From Chloroflexota bacterium (lineage in GTDB: Bacteria; Chloroflexota; Anaerolineae; Aggregatilineales; Phototrophicaceae): a stretch of DNA of 64,000 nucleotides. Both the position numbers and the translations under genes were made by a program. Where the stretch lies: contig WTGF01000094.1 in assembly GCA_011525385.1 (NCBI GenBank), positions 1 to 64,000 of the forward strand, in the 5' to 3' direction. Under the pieces are notes generated by a model that did no database searches, had not been told where the DNA came from, and saw only the letters and a list, made by a program, of their open reading frames with translations. Shown one piece after another: positions 1 through 8,417 of this stretch. Position 1 is the first letter of the stretch; each line of letters begins with the position of its first letter.

Positions 1-19
1 GGCCCCGGCCCCCCTCGGT

Positions 20-38
20 CCCCCCGCTAAACGGGGGG
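20..38. repeat. GC-rich perfect hairpin in intergenic DNA
   Basis: CCCCCCG, loop CTAAA, CGGGGGG. There is no T-run on either side, so it does not look like a simple intrinsic terminator. It lies downstream of the Wzz-like gene on the minus strand and could help end that transcript. No function can be assigned. Confidence 0.4.
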
Positions 39-117
39 CGGAATTCCCACAGGGGAGGGAAGGGGAGCGCCAGGCGTGTTTCTCACATGAGACTTGAATT
101 GATGATGAATTGAGATA

Positions 118-141
118 GACGACCCAATGGGTCGCCCCTAC
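118..141. repeat. Dispersed GGGCGA-type palindrome, copy 1
   Basis: Contains the palindrome CGACCCAATGGGTCG followed by CCCCTAC. The same design (a GCGA arm, a short variable centre, a TCGC arm and a flanking CCCCTAC) recurs near 5.5, 7.8, 15.4 and 20.0 kb, always between genes. It sits just downstream of the Wzz-like gene. Confidence 0.6.
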
Positions 142-165
142 GTATTCGCGGTCTCGCGGTTTTGT

Positions 166-819
166 TTAATCGGTGGGCGGGACGGAGGCGAGGACGGGCA
201 GGCCAGCGGCGATTTCGACGTCTTCGCGGCGGCGCACGATGGCGCTTTCCAGGTATTCCAGCACGAAGACGACGATGCCGCCGACGAATACCCCGGCGAT
301 GAGACCGACCAGGGTGTTAATCAAGACGTTGGGACGGGCGCGGAAGGGCACAGGGTTGTCTTGCAGGGTGGCGACGATGCGATCTTCGCGGCGCGCTTGT
401 TGATTGAGCCGGTCGCGGTATTCCACCAGCAGGACGCCCCATTCGGCGGCGATGCGGCTGGCTTGGCCGGGGTCGGTGTGGTCGGCGTCGATCTGGATGA
501 GCAAGCTGTTGATATCGGGGGCGATGCGCACGTTGGACCGCAGTTGCTGCGGGACCATGTCCATCTGCAGGCGGTCGATGACCTCGGCGGCGCGCTGCGA
601 GCTATCGAGATAGGCAACATGGTTGTTGAGGGTCTGCTTGGCGGCCTGGGTCAAGCCGAAGTCGCTGCGGCTGGGCACGATCAGCACCTTTTGGGTGGCG
701 CGGTAGACCGGCGTCATGCCGCGGCTGAAGAGGAAGGCGGCGCCGGCGGCGATGATGCCGAGCAGCAGCATGATCCAGCCGCGGCGGATGAGGATGCTTC
801 CGTAGTCGATCAGGTTCAT
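166..819 (-). CDS. Wzz/chain-length-determinant-like membrane protein
   Basis: 217 aa. An N-terminal membrane segment (about residues 15-35) and a second one near residues 170-190 flank a predicted extracytoplasmic region. This is the two-helix layout of polysaccharide co-polymerases of the Wzz/YveK type, which set the length of surface glycan chains together with a polymerase. The region after the first helix (PVYRATQKVLIVPS) matches the usual start of that domain. No tyrosine-kinase domain is fused, and the C-terminus (a GLPVLASVPP-like segment) resembles the stub where a BY-kinase would begin. It is the only glycan gene at this edge of the window, so its operon probably continues to the left. 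Family assignment is from pattern recognition. Confidence 0.65.
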   Translation of the reverse strand: MNLIDYGSILIRRGWIMLLLGIIAAGAAFLFSRGMTPVYRATQKVLIVPSRSDFGLTQAAKQTLNNHVAYLDSSQRAAEVIDRLQMDMVPQQLRSNVRIAPDINSLLIQIDADHTDPGQASRIAAEWGVLLVEYRDRLNQQARREDRIVATLQDNPVPFRARPNVLINTLVGLIAGVFVGGIVVFVLEYLESAIVRRREDVEIAAGLPVLASVPPTD

Positions 820-1242
820 GCGGGTAGTTTACCATAGAGACGGGTAAGCTGAGACGGCAGGATTGTCCGTCTTTGTCCGTTTTGCGGACAAAAAAAACAT
901 TTTTTCGGACAAAACGGCGATTTTCGCCCCCACAAGTTCTCCTTGCGAGCCTCTTTGTATACCCGACGCGGCCCCATTTCTCCCCAAAAAACCGCTATTT
1001 TTTGCCCTGCTGTCATGGCCGAATCCCTTGCTATCACTGGGTTTGCGAGTTTTGCGGTCGGGTTTTTCGCGATGGCAAATTTTTGGGCGATTTGGCGGGG
1101 CTGGTTATGCGGTTGTTAAGGCGCGATGAGTTTAGTTTAGCATAGGTCGGATGTGATTGCTAGATCAAATGTTCTCGTATGGGGAAATTTCATCGCAAGG
1201 GCGCGAAGGCACAGAGATTTTTTCACCGTAGAGGCACGAAGA
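820..1242. other. Intergenic region, no gene seen
   Basis: About 420 bp without a convincing ORF. It holds a repeated GTCCG/CGGAC motif (TTTGTCCG, loop TTTTG, CGGACAAA, near 872-892). Just before the next gene's stop there are degenerate short repeats of the type GCGAAGGCACAGAG / AGGCACGAAGATCACAGAG (about 1200-1245). The latter resemble low-complexity intergenic repeats common in environmental bacteria. Confidence 0.5.
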
Positions 1243-2571
1243 TCACAGAGATAAGTTCTTCATAACATTGTTATATGAACGCCATTGTTCTTCTCGAAAC
1301 TGCTTCATAATCGAGTCATTCACTGACGGTGTTAAATCCTTTATTACGTTAGATATTGATGGCAGTGAATTCTTCATCGCGTCAGACAAAGTGGACTTCA
1401 TCATTGCTTCAGTTCTACGCCGCTGTTGCTCAAAAACGGGTTGAGTAATGTCGGCAAACGCTGTGGTTGCTGAAATTGAGTCAAGCAAGCCTTTGTTGGT
1501 CACGTCGGCTGAAAACGCTGCCATTGTGCTGGGCAAGGGCTTGTAGTCTTCGGTGAAAGCCGTGGCTGCTGAAATTGAGTCAAATATACCTTTGAAGCTT
1601 TCACCAACTGTAAGCCCGGCCAGTGAGCTAAACGAATTAGTGTAGCCATCTAACATACTCACCGCTGCTACTAAGTCCGAAAAATATCCGGTTGCCGCGA
1701 TCCTGCCAAAGTCCGGTGGAAGCACCCGTGTATGGCGGCGAACATAGTCGCCCGCGGCTGCTACGTGGCGCTGCCACCTCAAATACTTATCGGCGAGCCA
1801 CATGAATTTCTCGGATGTATATAAGTAAAAATCTACGCCAGCCTGATCACGCAACTCCTGCACAAGCTCGTGACGAGGACCTCTGGGTTCGCCGTTAGAT
1901 TTATAGAACCAGTCTTCACCGCTACTATCATCAGTAACCATTATGACGGGGCGTTTTGTTTCGTCTGCGTATTCGATAATTTGTTTCCAAGCAACCAGGT
2001 CACCATAGCAATCTGGTTCACCTTTTTTTATATCCTTGAATCCTGGAGGAATCCTGTTGTTGTAGCGAAATCTTCCCTCATTATAGATGCTGTCTAACCG
2101 TGACTGTGGAAACGGGTCTCCAATCTTGCCGTCTATGAGTCGCGCTATTCGATTGTCAGTATCATATTCGAAAAGCCTAGCAATATGTTGTTTTCGACCG
2201 CTTGACACCGCCTCAATGAGTTCTTGGTACAGTTCCTCAATTTTTGGAATGTACGGTGCAATTATTAGGCCGTTTCCGCTGTTCAATTGAAAAAGGCTTT
2301 TCATTGTCTTATCACGATAGCTTTGTAAATTCCCTCCAGCCACTCTGTATTGTCTGCTGACGCGATTCGCAATATTAGGTAAGTGTTTCTTATACTCATC
2401 ATAGAACTGGCGAGGTATAAATATTCTCTCGCTAAGATTCTCCAAAATATCTAACCGTTCTTCACTCGATCCAGCAGAACGCTCATGCAAATTGAGCAAT
2501 TCATTTGCATCAAGAACGATAATGGCAGTGTACCAAGGATCAAACAGAGCCATGAAGTGCGCCCGTAGCAT
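1243..2571 (-). CDS. PIN-like domain protein (PIN_8 type)
   Basis: 442 aa. The N-terminal half has the acidic signature of PIN-fold nucleases: IVLDANELLNL at about residues 18-28, then an IPRQFYDEY segment, GEPDCYGDLVAW (about 185-196), and VTDDSSGEDW with GPRHEL following. These match the large PIN-like family in which four Asp/Glu residues bind metal to cut RNA or DNA. The C-terminal part (about 280-442) is not recognised. It has two similar segments (GESFKGIFDSISAATAFTED and TNKGLLDSISATTAFAD), a short internal repeat. The start could be residue 7 (MALFDP, position 2553); neither start has a clear Shine-Dalgarno sequence. It sits in an accessory patch with restriction-enzyme debris, which suggests defence or toxin biology, but no antitoxin partner is visible. 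Confidence 0.65.
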   Translation of the reverse strand: MLRAHFMALFDPWYTAIIVLDANELLNLHERSAGSSEERLDILENLSERIFIPRQFYDEYKKHLPNIANRVSRQYRVAGGNLQSYRDKTMKSLFQLNSGNGLIIAPYIPKIEELYQELIEAVSSGRKQHIARLFEYDTDNRIARLIDGKIGDPFPQSRLDSIYNEGRFRYNNRIPPGFKDIKKGEPDCYGDLVAWKQIIEYADETKRPVIMVTDDSSGEDWFYKSNGEPRGPRHELVQELRDQAGVDFYLYTSEKFMWLADKYLRWQRHVAAAGDYVRRHTRVLPPDFGRIAATGYFSDLVAAVSMLDGYTNSFSSLAGLTVGESFKGIFDSISAATAFTEDYKPLPSTMAAFSADVTNKGLLDSISATTAFADITQPVFEQQRRRTEAMMKSTLSDAMKNSLPSISNVIKDLTPSVNDSIMKQFREEQWRSYNNVMKNLSL

Positions 2572-2636
2572 ACTTTTTTGTCACAACTCCATGATCATAC
2601 ATGACGAATGTAAGAGAACTATAAGAGACGCAGATG

Positions 2637-2993
2637 TCACCTTCTCTCCACTATCGCGATCTCATCCTCGCTCAGACCATACAGCCGGTACACCAACTCG
2701 TCGATCTTCCAATCCGTCCGCTCAATCCGCATCTCTGCTACCCGTCGTCCTTCCGCGCCCAAGTCCGGTAACTGCTCATGCAATTTCAGTATTTCATCGA
2801 CAAGCTCGACCATCTTGTCGTGCATGGCGACATCTGCTGGGTTGTCGAAGTCGATTGTGCGGATTGGGAGACGATCTGAATCTACCTTTTTGCTTGTGCG
2901 ATGCTTTCTCTGTTTGTCAAGGATTTCATTGGTAGATACTGTCCGACGCGGTAAAAATCTCTTCTTGCAGAACCTGGTGTACTCGGCACTCAT
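2637..2993 (-). pseudogene. C-terminal remnant of an Eco57I-type restriction-modification enzyme
   Basis: 118 aa ORF. From about residue 42 onward (LPIRTIDFDNPADV, MVELVDEILKLHEQL, TDWKIDELVYRLYGL, DEIAIVE) it reads like the extreme C-terminus of long type II RM proteins that fuse methylase, nuclease and specificity domains. Those proteins are usually around 1000 residues, so nearly all the enzyme is missing here. The first 40 residues are basic and do not match the family. It lies in the same direction as the PIN-like gene. I read it as a decayed fragment, though a short expressed protein cannot be excluded. Confidence 0.6.
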
Positions 2994-3002
2994 ACGTTAG
3001 CC

Positions 3003-3115
3003 ATCCGTATCGGTGACGATCTTGACAGCGCCTTCGTCTTGCAAGTGATGCAGTTCGTAGGCTTCCAGCAGTTCTCAAACTTGAAAGTATGGGTGATTAT
3101 GCGGGCAGAATTGAC
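3003..3115 (-). pseudogene. Degenerate copy of the 3' end of the alcohol dehydrogenase gene
   Basis: This stretch aligns by eye with the last ~110 bp of the dehydrogenase gene at 4359-5336. Shared blocks include GCGCCTTCGTCTTGCA, TGATGCA and ACTTGAAAGTATGGGTGAT. A 1-bp length difference in the middle would break the frame, and no upstream part of the gene follows. It therefore marks a second, decayed copy of that 3' end on the far side of the two genes at 3131-4228. Confidence 0.75.
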
Positions 3116-3130
3116 GGTGAGGGGTTGCGG

Positions 3131-3736
3131 TCATTCCGCCATGAGCAGATTATGTTGATGTTCTGCCATACCGACAAGACGCGTCATGATGGCGGCGCCC
3201 ATGTTGAGTTCGCCTTCCGTACGTTTGAGGACATCAGAGGAGTTGGTTGTCGCAACGTCGAGACCCGGCAGCGCGCTGGCGCTTCCCTTGATGGCCGCAG
3301 CCAGATTGGATATTTGAGCGACAAGGCCGGGAATCCTGTCGCGGAGCCGCGTGAGTTCGTCAACCATATCGCGAATCTCAGTCGGATCGGCGTTGTCATT
3401 GTGTCCGGCGTCGAGGAGATAGAAGCTGACGCTCTGTTCCAATTCTGTCCACATTTGGTTCAGGGTTGAATCCGGATCGTGGGTGCTTGCAGCAAATTGA
3501 AGCAAGATATTGGAATAGCGCTGGACAATGTCGCGCTTCTGTTCGTGTATGTCGTCTGGATGGGGCGAAGATAGCAGCAGATCGATTGTTTCCTGCGAGA
3601 TGTCTCGGACTTGGACACGCAACTCGTCTGTCGCGTTTTGGAAGTATTCGACCTGCTCGCCGATGTTGCCCAATACCTTATCGGGCATTCCCCATAGGAT
3701 TACCCATTCCGGGACCTTGGCTTCTCTAGCGACCAT
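3131..3736 (-). CDS. Hypothetical helical protein, partner of the deoxyribosyltransferase-like gene
   Basis: 201 aa, not recognised. The sequence is predominantly helical with heptad-like stretches (about residues 20-60 and 115-165) and has no signal peptide or membrane segment. It starts 12 bp after the stop of the gene at 3749-4228, with an AAGGA box 9 nt ahead of its ATG, so the two almost certainly form one transcript. The pair is bounded on one side by the intact dehydrogenase gene and on the other by a decayed copy of that gene's 3' end, which marks it as inserted or rearranged DNA. A regulatory or effector-binding role next to a nucleotide-processing enzyme is possible but only an inference. 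Confidence 0.6.
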   Translation of the reverse strand: MVAREAKVPEWVILWGMPDKVLGNIGEQVEYFQNATDELRVQVRDISQETIDLLLSSPHPDDIHEQKRDIVQRYSNILLQFAASTHDPDSTLNQMWTELEQSVSFYLLDAGHNDNADPTEIRDMVDELTRLRDRIPGLVAQISNLAAAIKGSASALPGLDVATTNSSDVLKRTEGELNMGAAIMTRLVGMAEHQHNLLMAE

Positions 3737-3748
3737 GTCAGCGTCCTT

Positions 3749-4228
3749 TCATTTTCTCGCGGAAGGTTGGGTGATTATGCGTCTTGTAGTGGCTAGCGCG
3801 AAGCTACTTACCATGTTTGAGAAGACGTAATTGCCTTTTTCAGCACGTTCGATGACGCTCAACAGCTTCATAGATAGGCCAGATCTGTGATCGCCGTCTA
3901 CGATATAGGGAATCACGTTTTGCGACTTGATGTCAAACATGAGGTCGAGAGTCTGTGAGATCTGTATTGTCCTCTTGTTCAGGGTGTGCGCTATTCCCAA
4001 TTCGTATGTCACATTGGGATTACTCCCCGTGAGATCGGCGATGATGTAGTCGGCGTCCCACAGGTTTAGCACGATCTGGTCATAAATATTTTCGTAAAAG
4101 ACGGTGTTTTCGCTGGGATCGTCCGCACGGCTGACCCTGTATCCGGAATTTTCCAACGGATCTTTTATGAGATCACGGTAGACTGCATCGAACTCGCTGT
4201 CAAATGGCATGATTACAAAGACATTCAT
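3749..4228 (-). CDS. Nucleoside 2-deoxyribosyltransferase-like protein
   Basis: 159 aa. It begins with FVIMPFDSEFDAVYRDLI, followed by SGYRVSRADD, DADYIIADLTGSNPNVTYELGIAH and NKRTIQISQ. This order is typical of small Rossmann-like proteins related to nucleoside 2-deoxyribosyltransferases and TIR-like nucleotide hydrolases. The Glu in VTYELGIAH is the likely catalytic residue by analogy. Relatives occur both in nucleotide salvage and as nucleotide-degrading effectors in bacterial defence, and the sequence alone does not decide between these. It is the first gene of a two-gene unit with the helical protein at 3131-3736 and lies in a patch with a PIN-like nuclease and a restriction-enzyme scrap. 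Confidence is good for the fold and low for the exact reaction. Confidence 0.6.
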   Translation of the reverse strand: MNVFVIMPFDSEFDAVYRDLIKDPLENSGYRVSRADDPSENTVFYENIYDQIVLNLWDADYIIADLTGSNPNVTYELGIAHTLNKRTIQISQTLDLMFDIKSQNVIPYIVDGDHRSGLSMKLLSVIERAEKGNYVFSNMVSSFALATTRRIITQPSARK

Positions 4229-4358
4229 GAAGGACCCAGCGCTGCAATGTAAGTGAGAATGAGCATAGAGATATTTTGTTCTATTGTCAAGTTAAATGCT
4301 GAATGTCTCGTTTTTTGAGCGATAGTCCGTTTATGCTTCTTCTGAAAATGCGTAGAAT

Positions 4359-5336
4359 CTATCCCTCCATGTCAATCACGATTTTGACCGCGCCTTCGTC
4401 TTGCAGGTGATGCAACTCGTAAGCCTCCAGCACGTCCTGGAACTTGAAAGTATGGGTGATCATGCGGGCGGTATCGACGGCGCCGCTGTTGATGTAATCC
4501 AGAGCCTGGCGGGTGCAGGCGTGGCCGGGGTCCTTGATGGCGCCGACGCGGGATTTCACCGTGAGCGATTTCCAGAAGCACTCGAAGATGGGGAAGTCCA
4601 TGGTGTCGAAGCGGGGCACGCCGAAGATGAGCAGGAAGCCGTCATGCGGGGCGATGGCGACGGCCAGGCGGATAGCTTCTTCTTCGCCGGCGGCTTCGAC
4701 CAGGACATCGGGGGGGTGGCCGTCATTGAGGTCGCGCAGAGCGTCCCGCAGAGACGCTGGCGACAGGCCAGCGTTGTGTATCGTGTGGGTAGCGCCGTAG
4801 CGCCGGCTGTAGTTGAGGCGGTAATCCTTGAGATCGAGGGCGATGATCTTGGCGGCGCCGCGCTGCTGCAGGGCGAAGTTGAACCACAAGCCGGCCGAAC
4901 CTTGGCCGATGACGGCGACGGTCTTGCCGTGCAGGTCGGGCAGGACTTGCGAAGCGTAGAGCACGGTGCCGAATTGCTGGGCTTGGACTGAGTGCTCCAG
5001 GGGCGTGGCGGGGTCGAGCGGCAGCAGGTGGTTGACAGGCGCCAGGTAGTATTCGCACATGGCGCGGTGATCGGGGGCCAGGCAGAGCACGCGCTGGCCG
5101 ACCTGGAAGCCGTTATGGGCGGGATCGATGGCTTCGATGCGGCCGACCATCTCGTGGCCGGTTTCGCCGATGGGGGAGGGGTAGCGGTCGTCCGGCAGGT
5201 AATGGATATGGCGGACATCGCTGCCGCAGAGGGACAGGCGCAGGGTCTTGATAATGGCGTGGTCGGCGATAAGTTGGGGCTTGGGCGTATCGACGAAGGC
5301 GGGTTTTCCGCGCTCGATAATCTGGACGGCTTTCAT
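4359..5336 (-). CDS. Zinc-dependent alcohol dehydrogenase-like (MDR family) protein
   Basis: 325 aa medium-chain dehydrogenase/reductase. An N-terminal GroES-like domain carries SLCGSDVRH (catalytic Cys near residue 37) and GETGHEMVG (His-Glu zinc ligands near 59-61). The Rossmann domain has VAVIGQGSAGL near residue 145. The four-cysteine structural zinc loop of classical alcohol dehydrogenases is absent; the loop has only a single Cys (RVLCLAP). This resembles threonine- or sugar-alcohol-dehydrogenase relatives acting on an unknown polyol or alcohol with NAD(P). The start is the ATG of MKAVQI. The 3' end is duplicated in decayed form at 3003-3115. Confidence 0.8.
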   Translation of the reverse strand: MKAVQIIERGKPAFVDTPKPQLIADHAIIKTLRLSLCGSDVRHIHYLPDDRYPSPIGETGHEMVGRIEAIDPAHNGFQVGQRVLCLAPDHRAMCEYYLAPVNHLLPLDPATPLEHSVQAQQFGTVLYASQVLPDLHGKTVAVIGQGSAGLWFNFALQQRGAAKIIALDLKDYRLNYSRRYGATHTIHNAGLSPASLRDALRDLNDGHPPDVLVEAAGEEEAIRLAVAIAPHDGFLLIFGVPRFDTMDFPIFECFWKSLTVKSRVGAIKDPGHACTRQALDYINSGAVDTARMITHTFKFQDVLEAYELHHLQDEGAVKIVIDMEG

Positions 5337-5474
5337 GGGCTGGGTTCTCCGGGCGTGTCGGGCACAATGGCAGAGTATAGCAGTATCGATGGGATTGGTC
5401 AGGCTGATTATGCTGGGGCAAAGTGGTACTGTATCGATTTCGGTTGAAAAAGAACAACAACCGCCTAACAGTCG

Positions 5475-5550
5475 GTAGGGGCGATCCGCTGGATCGCCCG
5501 ACGCGTAGAAACTGAATGAGTATCGGGCGACTCACCGAGTCGCCCCTACC
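5475..5550. repeat. Paired GGGCGA palindromes forming a 76-bp inverted element
   Basis: Two palindromes, GGGCGATCCGCTGGATCGCCC (5479-5499) and GGGCGACTCACCGAGTCGCCC (5525-5545), are arranged so that the outer ends GTAGGGGCGA and TCGCCCCTAC are inverted repeats of each other. This looks like a tiny mobile-type (MITE- or REP-like) unit. It lies in the 424-bp gap between the divergent dehydrogenase and htpG genes. Apart from a promoter candidate, nothing else is visible in that gap. Confidence 0.6.
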
Positions 5551-5667
5551 AGATCGTTGGTATTTTGGGTTTAGGATCTCATATCAAGAACTGTAAAAAG
5601 TATTTCATATCGAAAAGGACACACTACCGGCAAAGTGGGTTAGGGAGCGATTCAGGGGAAGTTTTTA

Positions 5668-5695
5668 TTTACATCTTACGCAGCTTTGCTATAAC
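5668..5695 (+). promoter_or_regulatory. Candidate sigma70-type promoter for htpG
   Basis: TTTACA (5668-5673), 16-bp spacer, TATAAC (5690-5695), about 65 bp before the htpG start. No CIRCE-type inverted repeat (TTAGCACTC-N9-GAGTGCTAA) was seen, so there is no sign of HrcA control. Confidence 0.45.
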
Positions 5696-5760
5696 AAGGA
5701 GGTTACTTTTCGGCAACCGCATTCGGATGGCGGTATGCCATGTCATTTTAAGGAAGGAAA

Positions 5761-7788
5761 ATGAGCGAGCAATACATATTTCAAGCGGAGACGCAGGAAC
5801 TGCTGAATATCCTGATCCACTCCTTGTACACGGAAAAGGAGATCTTCCTGCGCGAGTTGATTTCGAACGCGTCGGATGCTTTGAATCGGCTGCAATTCCA
5901 GATGTTGACGGACGACAACGTTCAGGACGCCGGGGCGGACCTGGAGATTCATATTGAAGTCGATGAAGAGAAGAAGACGCTGAAGATCAGCGATACCGGC
6001 ATCGGCATGAATCGCGACGAGATCATCGACGGCTTGGGCACGATCGCCAAGTCGGGCGCCAAAGCCTTCTTGCAGGCGATGAAGGAGAAACCCGACGGCG
6101 GTTCGGCGGCGGACATCATCGGGCAATTCGGCGTGGGCTTTTATTCGGCCTTTATGGTGGCGAAGCAAGTGGATGTGGCGTCGCGCTCTTATCGCCCGGA
6201 GGACGAGGCGGTCAAATGGTCGGCGACCGGCGGCACCAATTACACGCTGGAAGCGGCGGAAAAGGATGTGCGCGGCACCGAGATCACGATTCATCTCAAG
6301 GATGATGAAGAAGAATTCACGCGCGCCTTCCGCATCAAGGACATCATCCGGCGGCATTCCGATTATGTGGCCTTTCCCATTTTTGTCGGCGAAGACGAAG
6401 AGCCGACGAACAAGCAGCAGGCGATCTGGCGGCGTAATCCCTCCGAGGTGGAAGACGAGGAATACGACAGCTTTTACAAGATGCTGACGATGGATTTCGC
6501 CGGGGCCAATCATCACATTCACATGCGCGCCGATGTGCCGATGCAGTTCTACGCCTTGCTCTTTGTGCCGAGCGGCGCGCAGCCCAACATGTTCAATCCG
6601 CGCGCCGAAGTCGGTTTGAAGCTCTATGCGCGCAAGGTGCTGATCGAAGAGTACAATCGCGATCTGCTGCCGGAATATCTGGGCTTCGTGCAGGGCGTGG
6701 TTGATAGTGAGGATCTGCCGCTGAGCGTCAGTCGGGAGAGCATCCAGGCCACGCGGGTGATGGCGAGCTTGAAGAAGTCGATCACGCGCCGGGTGCTTTC
6801 CGAGCTCAAACGGATGGCGAAGAACGACCGGGACAGCTATCTCCAGATATTTGGGGAATTCGGCGCTTATCTGAAGCAGGGCTTGGTGATGGAGAGCGAG
6901 GACCGCGGCGATCTGGAGCCGCTGATGTTCTTCCAGACCACGCATGATGAGGATCCGAATACCTATCACTCGCTGGAGGACTACGCCGAGCGCATGTCGG
7001 AGAATCAGGACGAGATCTATTATGTGGTGGCGGACGATTACAACAGCGGTTCGCGCAGCCCGCACCTGGATGCCTTTCGGCAGCGCGGGATCGAAGTGCT
7101 GTACTTCACGCATCCGGTCGACGCCATGTTGCCGATGGCTATGAACGACTTCCGGGGACACAAACTGGTCAGCGTCGACTCCGGCGATCTGGATTTGGGC
7201 GATGTCGGCGATGCCAGCGAGGCAGAAGAAGCGACTCGTGAAGCGCTCAAAGCGGATTCATTTGTGTCGCTGACCGAGCGCGTCAAGGCGACTTTGGGCG
7301 GTCGCGTCAGCGATGTGCGCGAGAGCAAGACGCTGGTCGATAGTCCGGCGCGCCTGGTGAGCGAAGACGAGAGCGGCAGCCGCTATATGTTCCGCATCAA
7401 TCGCCTGCTGGACAAGGACTACGAATTGCCGGTCAAGGCCTTGGAGCTCAATCCGCGGCATCCGCTCATGCACAACTTGAGCGCGATGATCGCGGATGGC
7501 GGCGAGGACGGGCTGATCGACGCGGTAGTGGAGCAAGTCTTCGAGACGGCGCTGCTGCAAGACGGCATTCATCCCGATCCGTCGAGCATGGCGGAGCGGC
7601 TGACCTTGCTGATGCAAGCCGCGACCGGTTCCGCGAGCGGGGAGTTGGACTTCGCCGACGTCCGGACGGTGATCAGCGAGCCGGCCGCAGATGATCACGA
7701 GGACTTGATCAAGCTGGATGACATCGAGGATGTGGACTTCGAGCCGGTCGAGCAGGAAGACGACGAATCAGCGCCGGAGAAGGAATAA
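5761..7788 (+). CDS. htpG: Molecular chaperone HtpG (Hsp90)
   Basis: 675 aa cytosolic ATP-dependent chaperone. The N-terminal GHKL ATPase domain shows all family motifs: ELISNASDAL (about residue 34), DTGIGM (about 79), GTIAKSG (about 94) and GQFGVGFYSAFMV (about 120). The middle domain (for example SVSRESIQ near 322) and the C-terminal dimerisation domain follow. It is somewhat longer than the usual 610-640 residues because of an acidic C-terminal tail rich in Asp and Glu. An AGGAAGG ribosome-binding site directly precedes the ATG. It stands alone between a divergent dehydrogenase gene and a DUF1801 gene in the same direction. Confidence 0.97.
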   Translation: MSEQYIFQAETQELLNILIHSLYTEKEIFLRELISNASDALNRLQFQMLTDDNVQDAGADLEIHIEVDEEKKTLKISDTGIGMNRDEIIDGLGTIAKSGAKAFLQAMKEKPDGGSAADIIGQFGVGFYSAFMVAKQVDVASRSYRPEDEAVKWSATGGTNYTLEAAEKDVRGTEITIHLKDDEEEFTRAFRIKDIIRRHSDYVAFPIFVGEDEEPTNKQQAIWRRNPSEVEDEEYDSFYKMLTMDFAGANHHIHMRADVPMQFYALLFVPSGAQPNMFNPRAEVGLKLYARKVLIEEYNRDLLPEYLGFVQGVVDSEDLPLSVSRESIQATRVMASLKKSITRRVLSELKRMAKNDRDSYLQIFGEFGAYLKQGLVMESEDRGDLEPLMFFQTTHDEDPNTYHSLEDYAERMSENQDEIYYVVADDYNSGSRSPHLDAFRQRGIEVLYFTHPVDAMLPMAMNDFRGHKLVSVDSGDLDLGDVGDASEAEEATREALKADSFVSLTERVKATLGGRVSDVRESKTLVDSPARLVSEDESGSRYMFRINRLLDKDYELPVKALELNPRHPLMHNLSAMIADGGEDGLIDAVVEQVFETALLQDGIHPDPSSMAERLTLLMQAATGSASGELDFADVRTVISEPAADDHEDLIKLDDIEDVDFEPVEQEDDESAPEKE

Positions 7789-7797
7789 AGGATCTTG

Positions 7798-7821
7798 GGC
7801 GACCCAGCGGGTCGCCCTTAC
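7798..7821. repeat. Dispersed GGGCGA-type palindrome
   Basis: GGGCGACCCAGCGGGTCGCCC followed by TTAC, 10 bp after the htpG stop. It belongs to the same family as the copies at 118, 5475 and 15358. With no T-run it is at best a weak transcript end or processing signal. Confidence 0.6.
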
Positions 7822-7883
7822 CGGGAAATTCACCTGCCGGAAGAGCGCTGTGGCGGGAATAGCGCCACGCGGGAGACAGCCAA

Positions 7884-8309
7884 ATGACCGAATTGAAGAC
7901 GCAGCGCAATGATGGCGATGTGCGCGCCTACCTCGATTCTGTGGAGAACAAGCGCCGCCGCGAGGACGCGCTGGCCTTGCTTGATTTGATGGGCGAGATA
8001 ACGGGCGAGCCGGCGGAGATGTGGGGCGGCAGCATCGTCGGCTTCGGCAGCTATCATTACGTATACGACAGCGGGCGCGAGGGCGACTGGTTCTTGACCG
8101 GTTTCGCGCCGCGCAAGGCTTCGATGACGCTCTACATTATGCCCGGCTTCGAGCATTACGACGATTTGCTGGCGCGGCTGGGCAAGCACAAGATCGGGCG
8201 GTCCTGCCTGTACATCAACAAGTTGGCGGACGTCGATATGGATGTTTTGCGAGACCTGGTTGCGGAGTCGGTGGCGCATATGCGGGGGACGCATGGCGCA
8301 ACCGAATGA
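7884..8309 (+). CDS. DUF1801 domain protein
   Basis: 141 aa. The sequence shows the DUF1801 pattern: VENKRRREDALALLDLM near the N-terminus, then AEMWGGSIVGFGSYHY, FAPRKASMTLYIMPGF, and the end motif GRSCLYINKLADVD. DUF1801 proteins are small soluble proteins with a YdhG-like fold; their biochemical role is not settled. The start is supported by GGGAG 8 nt upstream of the ATG. The next gene lies 108 bp downstream after its own TATAAT-like box (8361-8366), so the two need not be co-transcribed. Confidence 0.85.
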   Translation: MTELKTQRNDGDVRAYLDSVENKRRREDALALLDLMGEITGEPAEMWGGSIVGFGSYHYVYDSGREGDWFLTGFAPRKASMTLYIMPGFEHYDDLLARLGKHKIGRSCLYINKLADVDMDVLRDLVAESVAHMRGTHGATE

Positions 8310-8417
8310 GCGCCCCTTCGTAATTATGAACACAGGGCATCCGCTAGGGGGCGAATCCTGTATAATGAGGGCAAATTGGAAACGCGATTCATTTAATCAG
8401 ACGCGGGATCAGACGCG

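Noticed and set aside
127-837. 236-aa plus-strand ORF
   Set aside because: It is antisense to the Wzz-like gene, whose membrane topology and family motifs are convincing.
5337-5760. CIRCE operator or heat-shock control of htpG
   Set aside because: No TTAGCACTC-N9-GAGTGCTAA or similar inverted repeat occurs in the upstream region.
5743-7161. 472-aa minus-strand ORF opposite htpG
   Set aside because: It is a shadow of the htpG reading frame with no family match and His/Arg-rich antisense composition.
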